Assembly (NCBI RefSeq): GCF_000430825.1
Contig: NZ_AUMT01000016.1
Span: 1 to 64,000 of the forward strand
DNA from: Chryseobacterium daeguense DSM 19388
GTDB lineage: Bacteria; Bacteroidota; Bacteroidia; Flavobacteriales; Weeksellaceae
DNA: 64,000 nt
Direction of reading: 5' to 3'
The notes under the pieces are model-generated. The model saw only the letters and a program-made list of their open reading frames with translations. It searched no databases and was not told where the DNA came from. This document shows positions 36,485-42,578 of the stretch, piece by piece (within the stretch, counting starts at the first letter, position 1; every line of letters starts with the position of its first letter). Made by a program: the position numbers and the translations under genes.

Positions 36485-36847
36485 ATGAACACAATGGAAA
36501 ATAAACCAACAGTGATCGCAAGGATTTATTTCGAATACGGAGCATCTGTAAAAGATCAATCGTTTTGGAAAAGATTATGGAACAATTCCCTTGGTGAATT
36601 GTTGTTAAAGAAGGCAAAAGAGAGCAAAATAGAGCAAGCCAACATCTTTATCGCAAAATCAGGTTACCTGAATTATAAGACTATTACGTACAATATTTCG
36701 GAAATTCCTGCTTTGGAGAATCCTGCCTGTCTTGAACTTATTGATAATAAAAGTAAGATCGACCAATTTTTAAAATTGAATAAAGACCATTTAAAACAAA
36801 CTAAAATATTACTTATTCAACCTAGTTCTGAAATATTATTCACCTAA
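36485..36847 (+). CDS. DUF190-like small protein of the fluoride cassette
   Basis: 120 residues. The pattern [27 protein letters not shown], then [19 protein letters not shown] and a closing ILLIQP matches the PII-like DUF190 family, which is often encoded beside fluoride channel genes (crcB). The start is immediately after the antiporter stop; Met4 (36494) is a possible alternative. A sensory or regulatory role for the antiporter is possible, but the assignment is by eye. Confidence 0.6.
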   Translation: MNTMENKPTVIARIYFEYGASVKDQSFWKRLWNNSLGELLLKKAKESKIEQANIFIAKSGYLNYKTITYNISEIPALENPACLELIDNKSKIDQFLKLNKDHLKQTKILLIQPSSEILFT

Positions 36848-36864
36848 ATACATCAAAAAATATT

Positions 36865-38139
36865 ATGAAAATTACAAAAGTACACGCAAGAGAAGTACTC
36901 GATTCCAGAGGAAACCCGACAGTTGAAGCAGAGATCACCATCAATGGTGAGTTTAAAGGGAGAGCAATCTCTCCTTCAGGAGCCAGCACAGGAGAAAAGG
37001 AAGCTGTGGAGTTAAGAGATAACGATAAAACACGCTATCAGGGCAAAGGCGTTTCAAAAGCAGTCAGTAATGTCAATACTATTATTGCTAATGCACTGGT
37101 CGGTAAAGAAATGCTTCTTCAAAACGATGTAGATGCCTTGATGATCTCGTTGGATGGGACGCCCAACAAATCTAATCTCGGTGCCAATGGCATTTTAGCC
37201 GTTTCCATTGCTTATGCCAAAGCATCAGCTGCCTTTAACAAGATCCCACTGTACCGACAATTCAGGGATGAATCAACATATACCATGCCTGTACCTTGTA
37301 TGAATGTGATCAATGGCGGAAGACACGCTGACAATAATATCGATTTTCAGGAATTTATGATTGCACCACACAATGCCCCAAACTTTAAGGAGAGTATTCG
37401 AATGGGTGAAGAGGTCTTCCACACCTTAAAAGAAATTTTAAAGGGAAAAGGATATTACACAGGAGTTGGCGATGAAGGAGGATTTGCACCAAATCTAAAA
37501 TCCAATGAAGAAGCCGTTGATGTCATTTTAGAAGCGATTACCAAAGCCGGTTTTACGCCTGGAAAAGATGTGTCGTTATGCTTAGATCCTGCAACAAGTG
37601 AGATGTGGAACAATGACAAATATGAATTTTTCAAAAGCACCAAAGAACAAAAAACAAGTGAACAGATGATTGAACTTTGGGAAAGCTGGACATCACAATA
37701 TCCGATTGTTTTGTTGGAAGACGGTCTTGGAGAAAATGACTGGAAAGGCTGGCAGCAATTGACGGAGAGATTAGGAAACAAAGTAGAACTGGTGGGAGAT
37801 GATATTTTCTGTACGAATCCAAAGATTCTACAGGAAGGCATTGACCAAAAAATTGGAAACTCTGTTTTGATAAAATTAAATCAAATTGGAACCGTTACAG
37901 AAACTCTGGAAACGATTGACCTGGCCTATAAAAACAATTACAACTGCTTTATCTCGCACCGAAGCGGAGAAACAGAAGATACAACAATCGCCGACTTGAC
38001 AGTGGCAGTTGGTGCAGGGCATTTGAAAACAGGAAGTGGCTGCCGAAGTGAGCGGGTTTCAAAATTCAATCAACTATTGAGAATTGAGGAGGAGCTTGGA
38101 AGTGCAGCAAAGTTTGCGGGAATCAAAGCGTTTAAATAA
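36865..38139 (+). CDS. eno: enolase (divergent, fluoride-cassette copy)
   Basis: 424 residues, normal enolase length. Main motifs: [41 protein letters not shown], the metal sites LDPATSE and [19 protein letters not shown], the catalytic Lys in LIKLNQIGT and [15 protein letters not shown]. It converts 2-phosphoglycerate to phosphoenolpyruvate. Fluoride with phosphate inhibits ordinary enolase. Substitutions next to metal ligands (LDPATSE rather than the usual D-A-A-S-E pattern) and SGCRSERV near the end set it apart. As a cassette gene it probably replaces the poisoned host enzyme. Resistance itself is inferred. Confidence 0.92.
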   Translation: MKITKVHAREVLDSRGNPTVEAEITINGEFKGRAISPSGASTGEKEAVELRDNDKTRYQGKGVSKAVSNVNTIIANALVGKEMLLQNDVDALMISLDGTPNKSNLGANGILAVSIAYAKASAAFNKIPLYRQFRDESTYTMPVPCMNVINGGRHADNNIDFQEFMIAPHNAPNFKESIRMGEEVFHTLKEILKGKGYYTGVGDEGGFAPNLKSNEEAVDVILEAITKAGFTPGKDVSLCLDPATSEMWNNDKYEFFKSTKEQKTSEQMIELWESWTSQYPIVLLEDGLGENDWKGWQQLTERLGNKVELVGDDIFCTNPKILQEGIDQKIGNSVLIKLNQIGTVTETLETIDLAYKNNYNCFISHRSGETEDTTIADLTVAVGAGHLKTGSGCRSERVSKFNQLLRIEEELGSAAKFAGIKAFK

Positions 38140-38162
38140 TACACAAAATATCAAATTTATTG

Positions 38163-38199
38163 AAGGCTAATTTCAATACTAAAAAGTTAGCCTTTTAAT
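38163..38199 (+). terminator. terminator after enolase
   Basis: AAGGCTAA (38163-38170) and TTAGCCTT (38187-38194) form a perfect 8-bp stem with a 16-base loop, followed by TTAATA. It lies 24 bases after the enolase stop and before the EamA gene, so it may end or attenuate the fluoride transcript. Confidence 0.6.
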
Positions 38200-38224
38200 A
38201 TCACATATTCTCACACAACACTTT

Positions 38225-38647
38225 ATGAAACAATATCAAATTTTCGCCATCATTTCGATGATATTTGCAGGTTTAACCTCAGTCATAGCAAAAGCAGGAC
38301 TGAAAAATGTTGCATCAGATACAGGTTTGGCTGTCCGGACTTCATTTGTGTTTTTTCTAATTTGGCTCAATATATTCGCATTTAATAACGCCAAAGATTT
38401 TTCAAATCTTACCAAAAAAGATATTTTATTGCTGGGATTTTCGGGAATTACGACCACAATTTCGTGGATATTCTATTACAGGGCAATGAAGGTGGGTAAT
38501 GTTTCAGAAATAGCATTAATAGACAAGGGAAGTATAATTATTACGCTGGCTCTTTCCTTTTTCTTCCTAAACGAGCAATTTACCTGGAAAATTGCTGTGG
38601 GCGGTTTTATGATCATCGGGGGAATATTAATATTGACTCTCAAATAA
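38225..38647 (+). CDS. small EamA-family membrane transporter
   Basis: 140 residues with about five transmembrane helices: a single EamA repeat, half the size of the common ten-helix drug/metabolite transporters. FAGLTSVIAKAGLKN at the start, WIFYYRAMKVGNVSEIALID in the middle and FFFLNEQFTWKIAVGGFMII near the end are typical. It would work as a dimer. The substrate is unknown. It follows the enolase terminator by 30 bases and may be a passenger or part of the fluoride cassette. Confidence 0.8.
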   Translation: MKQYQIFAIISMIFAGLTSVIAKAGLKNVASDTGLAVRTSFVFFLIWLNIFAFNNAKDFSNLTKKDILLLGFSGITTTISWIFYYRAMKVGNVSEIALIDKGSIIITLALSFFFLNEQFTWKIAVGGFMIIGGILILTLK

Positions 38648-38688
38648 AAATAACAACAACTTAAAATATTCATTATTAAGACATTACT

Positions 38689-39246
38689 ATGCTCGAAAAT
38701 ATAAACCAACTCGACACTCAGCTTTTTCTTTTTATAAACCGAAAGCACAATTCATTTTTTGATCCGATCATGTATTGGGCAAGTGATAAACTGTTTTGGA
38801 TACCATTTTATACTTTTCTTTTGTATATCATTATGAGAGAATTTAAAAAGAAAAGTGCTTACGTACTTTTGGCAATTGCTTTTCTGATCACGATCTGTGA
38901 CCAGACCGCATCTCATCTTATAAAAAATGCGTTCAAAAGACTAAGACCATCACATGAACCATCTCTCGAAAATTTGATACATTTAAGCAAAGCAGGACCA
39001 GGTGGTCAGTATGGTTTTATATCGTCTCACTCTGCGAACGCATTTGGCTTAGCAACATTCCTAATCTTTTTGCTACCAAGAAAATATAATTGGCTAAAAT
39101 ATGTTTTAGTCTGCTGGGCTGTTTTGGTTGCATACAGCCGTATTTACAACGGTGTTCATTATCCTACGGATGTTATTGTGGCAGCATTCTTGGGAATTTT
39201 TTATGGAATTATCGTTGCTCTCTTTTTACAAAAAAAAACATCTTAG
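38689..39246 (+). CDS. PAP2-family membrane phosphatase
   Basis: 185 residues with several transmembrane helices and the three PAP2 motifs: KNAFKRLRP (KX6RP), SSHSAN (standing for PSGH, His kept) and SRIYNGVHYPTD (SRX5HX3D). It should remove phosphate from lipid phosphates or undecaprenyl pyrophosphate at the membrane. It ends the plus-strand run. Its tie to fluoride is uncertain, but pyrophosphate hydrolysis is a known fluoride target, so a backup phosphatase would make sense. Confidence 0.85.
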   Translation: MLENINQLDTQLFLFINRKHNSFFDPIMYWASDKLFWIPFYTFLLYIIMREFKKKSAYVLLAIAFLITICDQTASHLIKNAFKRLRPSHEPSLENLIHLSKAGPGGQYGFISSHSANAFGLATFLIFLLPRKYNWLKYVLVCWAVLVAYSRIYNGVHYPTDVIVAAFLGIFYGIIVALFLQKKTS

Positions 39247-39356
39247 ATAACTTTCTCATGGAATTCTTGAGATGAACCTTTCGGTAAGATTAATAAATTT
39301 AATTATTTAAACTAAAAAAAACAAGTTCCGCAGTTTTTTCCCCTTTTTGCAAAAAA

Positions 39357-39417
39357 GGCAAGATCGTCTTTGGATATCAAACTTGAAAAGTTTGTATATA
39401 CAAAGACACATCTTGCC
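39357..39417. terminator. large imperfect hairpin, possibly a bidirectional terminator
   Basis: Arms of 28 and 30 bases with a GAA loop: GGCAAGAT/ATCTTGCC, GTCTTTG/CAAAGAC and CAAACTT/AAGTTTG pair perfectly, separated by short mismatched patches. On the minus strand the stem is followed by TTTTTT, as in an intrinsic terminator. On the plus strand it follows the PAP2 gene but lacks a T-run. It could also be a remnant of a mobile-element end. Confidence 0.5.
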
Positions 39418-39606
39418 AAAAAGGCCGCTTATTTTTCGGAGTTCTGAAAATCGATTTATATTATTGATAATCAGTAAGTTTTAATCTTCTTTTGTTTTTA
39501 TTGGGAAATTACAGAAGTGAATTCTTTGAGTATGAAAGAAAAATAATAATTGCTTGTAAAGTGAAAATTTACCTACCGTATTGTAAATCAAATTGTAATG
39601 ATTTTG

Positions 39607-39952
39607 ACCTGTACTTATTTTACGCAGGTGACCTGTATCTAATTTACGCAGGTATGAGATTGCACCTGTATTCGTATTACGCAGGTTCGATGAGTAATAT
39701 TGTCCTATTTTTTGCAGATGACCTGTATCTGATTTACCCAGGTATGAATTCCAACTGTATTTATTTTACGCAGGTTTGATGATTGGCATAATCCTTTTTA
39801 TACAGGTGAGCTGTATCTGATTTATGCAGGTGTGAATTCCAGCTGTATGTATTTTACGCAGGTTTGATGATTGGCATAATCCTTTTTACTCATGTAACTT
39901 GTATCTGATTTATACAGGTATGGGGTTCAACCTGTATTCGTATTACGCAGGT
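39607..39952. repeat. iteron-like array of 23-bp units in ~88-bp higher-order repeats
   Basis: Nine clear 23-bp units begin at 39607, 39631, 39664, 39721, 39753, 39809, 39841, 39897 and 39930. Consensus: ACCTGTAT, about 6 variable bases, then TTACGCAGGT, so the ends ACCTG and CAGGT are inverted repeats. Degenerate units lie near 39702, 39790 and 39880. The array repeats with a period of about 88-89 bp (CAGGT-TTGATG at 39682, 39771, 39859 and 39948). The unit at 39897 is nearly a full palindrome (TTGTAT and ATACAG arms). It could serve as iterons, a partition site or a regulator-binding array. No function is proven. Confidence 0.8.
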
Positions 39953-40136
39953 TAGATGATGTATTGAACTTGCTTTAATTAATGAATTTTCAATGATGTA
40001 TTTTAACAGTTACGGGAATCCTTTTATTTACTATCCGAAAAAATTCTGTTTGGCAGAAAATGAAAAAATGATGAGTATAGAACTATTTTGGATAAATATC
40101 AAAAAAGAGCACAAGATTCATTATCATTTTTTTTGG

Positions 40137-40144
40137 TATATTTG
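40137..40144 (+). promoter_or_regulatory. -7 box upstream of the decayed gene
   Basis: TATATTTG matches TAnnTTTG exactly and lies 45 bases before the ATG of the pseudogene at 40190. No -33 element is clear. The promoter appears to have outlived its gene. Confidence 0.5.
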
Positions 40145-40189
40145 AAACTCTTATCAAAATACTAAACAAAAAAATTTTAATAAAAAAAG

Positions 40190-40700
40190 ATGAGAAGAAT
40201 ATTATTTTTATCTTCAATATCACTGGCTTCATTGGCGTACAGCCAGACCAACTGTGAATCTCTCAAAAAGGAAAACGAAGCTTTACAATCGACGGTTAAA
40301 ACTTTGTCTTTAGAAAATTAATCTATAAAAAAAGTACTTGATATTAATAATCCAATTCTCGATTCGGAAAAAGACAATTCTTCATTCAAAATAACAAAAG
40401 TCGTTGGAAATAAAGCCACGAAAAATATTGCTGTAAGTTTTCTTGTCTAAACAAAAGATGAGAACAAAAAAATGACGATTACCGATATTTCTATTGTAGA
40501 TATTGAAGGAAATGAATATAAGATAGATTTATAAATCCAGCAAACCATATCCGGAACTCTCACTGAACACTCCTGTCAAAATAAATTTCTCATTTAAAGA
40601 TATTAAAAAAGAACTAATTTCTTCAGCAGTTGAAATGAAAAGCTATCAATACATCCTCTCTAAGTTGCATTATAACAATGTATTTAATGATGCTTTTTTA
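40190..40700 (+). pseudogene. decayed secreted-protein gene
   Basis: Reading from ATG 40190 gives a signal peptide (MRRILFLSSISLASLAYSQ) and a coiled-coil start (CESLKKENEALQSTVKTLSL). An in-frame TAA follows at 40319-40321. The same frame then continues sensibly (SFKITKVVGNKATKNIAVSF) to another TAA, and on through TITDISIVDIEGNEYKIDL to a third break. There the coding sense moves to another frame (KPYPELSLNTPVKINFSFKD), consistent with a 2-base loss. The protein resembles small flavobacterial secreted proteins. It is not functional as written. The 3' limit is approximate. Confidence 0.75.
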
Positions 40701-40816
40701 AGATCGCTATATATAGCAAGGTTAGGAATTTTACTTATAGATGAGTTGATACCCAAACTTGTAAATGACAAAATCATAGTTATAAAAAGTGAGGCTAAAT
40801 TTAACCTCACTTCCAT

Positions 40817-41026
40817 TTATTTACAACAAGCATTTCCCTCTTGAATAGGTGGGCACTTCACTGTGCCGTAACTACAAAACACGCAACAATCCCCCTTTTT
40901 TGGTTTTAGGATTGTTTTGCAATTCTCACACTGATAGAAAAATTGACAAGCATCAGTTGGCATTTCTTCGGATTTCTTATGTCCGCAGGTTGGACAAGTT
41001 ATTTCGGATATTAAAATGATGTCCAT
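40817..41026 (-). CDS. small GDCC-motif Cys-rich metal-locus protein
   Basis: 69 residues with eleven Cys. CPTCGHKKSEEMP and CENCKTILKPKKGDCCVFC, then SYGTVKCPPIQ and a CC near the end. The GDCCxxCSYG pattern marks a small conserved family found beside mercury transport genes. It is likely a cytoplasmic metal-binding protein. Its start shares one base with the end of the MerT-MerP gene, placing it last in that operon. Confidence 0.8.
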   Translation of the reverse strand: MDIILISEITCPTCGHKKSEEMPTDACQFFYQCENCKTILKPKKGDCCVFCSYGTVKCPPIQEGNACCK

Positions 41027-41628
41027 TATGAAATAATTTTGCTTTTTAGTGATTTGTAACCAGTCGAGTTGATAGCTTTTTCGATTTGCTCGATGCTGGT
41101 TTGTTTGTTGTCAAACTTTACAATTGCGTTGCCTTTTTCGTAAGAAACAATAACTTCAACAATGCCTTTTAGTTTGCTAATTTCTGTCTTTACATGATGT
41201 TCACATCCTGAACAAGTCATTCCTTTAATAGTAAATTCAACTTTCTGAATTTTAGAAGTCGAGGTAACAATTGCCGTGATTTTTGTCTTTGGAACAAAGA
41301 TGTGAGCATAACTCGGAAATGATAGAAGTAAAACTGATATTACGGTAATACTTCCTAAAAATGATTTCGTTTGCATAAAATTTTGTTTTTGATTTGTTTC
41401 ACAATTACAGTCAATTTGTTTTTGAGGTTTCAGTTTTTGATACCAAGCAAAGCCAAGAACTAAAACAGTCATACCAATAAAATAAGGTCGAAAAGGTTCA
41501 AGCCACGAAAAGGTAGAAGCAATTCCGCTTGAACCCGCAACTATAGCCAAAATTGGCGTAATACAGCACAAGGACGAAGCAATTGCTGTCAAAAGTCCTG
41601 CACCGATTAATTTTTTTTCTGTTTTCAT
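41026..41628 (-). CDS. merTP: MerT-MerP fusion mercuric transport protein
   Basis: 200 residues. The N-terminal half is MerT-like, with membrane helices and the vicinal Cys pair in ASSLCCITPILA, then a third helix. The C-terminal part (from about 128) is a periplasmic MerP-like HMA domain with GMTCSGCEHHV. Such fusions carry Hg(II) or a similar soft metal inward across the membrane. No MerA mercuric reductase is visible on the circle, so import without reduction would be odd; another metal is possible. It overlaps the ArsR-type regulator by four bases. Confidence 0.82.
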   Translation of the reverse strand: MKTEKKLIGAGLLTAIASSLCCITPILAIVAGSSGIASTFSWLEPFRPYFIGMTVLVLGFAWYQKLKPQKQIDCNCETNQKQNFMQTKSFLGSITVISVLLLSFPSYAHIFVPKTKITAIVTSTSKIQKVEFTIKGMTCSGCEHHVKTEISKLKGIVEVIVSYEKGNAIVKFDNKQTSIEQIEKAINSTGYKSLKSKIIS

Positions 41629-41999
41629 ATTGCTTCCAAAATTTTGTTTTCGTTAAGGATTTTGAAAAAAGGTTTGAGCATTTTTTCATACTCTTTTGCC
41701 AACGAATAGAAAATAGTTTGCGCTTGTCTTTCCGTTTCAATGAGTTTTCTGTCTTTGAGTTTTCGCAAGTGCTGAGAAACTGCCGAAATGGTCATACTGA
41801 GAATATCGCTTAGGTCGCAAACACAAAGTTTCTTTTCTTCATAAAGAAGAAAAAGTATTTTCAGTCTTACATTGTTACCCGCTAACTCAAGTCCGCTGGA
41901 TAAATAATCAACTGTCCCTTTGATTTCACTAATCCGGTCTTTGCAACGCATTATCTGCTTAACGTCCGCCTGCTGCCTTATACAAGAAAGATTATCCAT
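41625..41999 (-). CDS. ArsR/SmtB-family metal sensor of the merTP operon
   Basis: 124 residues from the ATG at 41999 (MDNLSCIRQQ), preferred over an upstream ATG six codons earlier. Winged helix with GNNVRLKILFLLYEEKKLCVCDLSDIL, carrying the ArsR-type CVC metal site, and the recognition helix SAVSQHLRKLKDRKLI. Extra Cys (SCIRQQADVKQIMRC) near the N-terminus may contribute ligands. It is first of the three-gene set with merTP and the GDCC gene, and likely represses them until metal is present. Confidence 0.85.
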   Translation of the reverse strand: MDNLSCIRQQADVKQIMRCKDRISEIKGTVDYLSSGLELAGNNVRLKILFLLYEEKKLCVCDLSDILSMTISAVSQHLRKLKDRKLIETERQAQTIFYSLAKEYEKMLKPFFKILNENKILEAI

Positions 42000-42058
42000 A
42001 AGTACAAAGATATGCAAATTGTTTATTTAAGCAAATACTAAAATTTAAAAACATATTT

Positions 42059-42472
42059 TTATACATTTTCATAAAAGGATAAAAGATTTCCGTATAAGTC
42101 TAATACTGCAAATTCTCTTGTGCCATAATAGGTACTTTCTATCTCTGTTTTTTCATTGTGAAGCACCTCTTTTTCTTTTAGCTCCTTATACAGCTCTTCA
42201 ACTCCTTTTACTTCAATTCTGCAACTGTGTGTTCCTGCTAAAAAGCTTTCTGCCCCACTACTAATAGGTTTTAGAAATAGAAAAATGCTTTTCCATTTCC
42301 AACTATAATTGCAGGAAGCCCACAAATGCAGTTCTATGTTGCCCCGAACCAAAATTGCAAAAGTGTCTTCCTTGTGCCGACAATCAAAACCAAATTTGTC
42401 TTTGTAAAATTGAACTGCTTTGTCAATTTCCCTGACAGGAAATGCGGGTGTTGTCTTTATAAGTTCTATCAT
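42059..42472 (-). CDS. VOC-family protein (bleomycin-resistance-like)
   Basis: 137 residues from the ATG at 42472 (MIELIKTTPAFPV), chosen because the fold begins there; an upstream ATG adds 18 unlikely residues. TTPAFPVREIDKAVQFYKDK, GNIELHLW and YGTREFAVLDLYGNLLSFYE are typical of bleomycin-binding VOC proteins, which act as dimers and sequester the drug. It lies between the oxidase gene and the ArsR-type regulator. An ArsI-type arsenic lyase was considered, but the characteristic Cys arrangement is not evident. Confidence 0.75.
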   Translation of the reverse strand: MIELIKTTPAFPVREIDKAVQFYKDKFGFDCRHKEDTFAILVRGNIELHLWASCNYSWKWKSIFLFLKPISSGAESFLAGTHSCRIEVKGVEELYKELKEKEVLHNEKTEIESTYYGTREFAVLDLYGNLLSFYENV

Positions 42473-42578
42473 TGTTTTGTGCAATTTTAAATTGTAATAT
42501 TGTGCTAAATAGTCGAGACAGCACAAACGGGTTGAAAAAACGTTTTCGGTTTCCTGGCTTAGCTGTTTATCCTTTGTT

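Larger units (their letters stand above)
39247..40189. other. about 0.94 kb without genes: hairpin, tandem repeats, promoter box
   Basis: No convincing coding sequence. It contains the large hairpin (39357-39417), the repeat array (39607-39952) and the -7 box before the decayed gene (40137-40144), each listed separately. In the remaining parts (39247-39356, 39418-39606 and 39953-40136) I see only AT-rich sequence. Confidence 0.6.

Noticed and set aside
39492..39779. open frame of 95 codons across the repeat array
   Set aside because: It is made almost wholly of the 23-bp repeats, with a repetitive Tyr/Ala/Gly/Leu translation and no start context; better explained as non-coding repeats.
39607..39952. 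CRISPR array
   Set aside because: Units vary, spacers are not unique or of constant length, the same spacers recur with the 88-bp period, and no cas genes are present.
39607..39952. LexA-type SOS boxes
   Set aside because: CTGTAT and ATACAG arms recall a LexA site, but the spacing is too long and most units have CGCAG instead of TACAG.
40635..40844. open frame of 69 codons beginning MKSYQY
   Set aside because: It continues the frame of the decayed gene's 3' part and runs into the end of the convergent Cys-rich gene; no independent family or promoter is visible.
42059..42472. ArsI-type C-As lyase
   Set aside because: The protein is a VOC member near an ArsR-type regulator, but the paired Cys arrangement expected of ArsI is not evident, and bleomycin-resistance-like motifs fit better.
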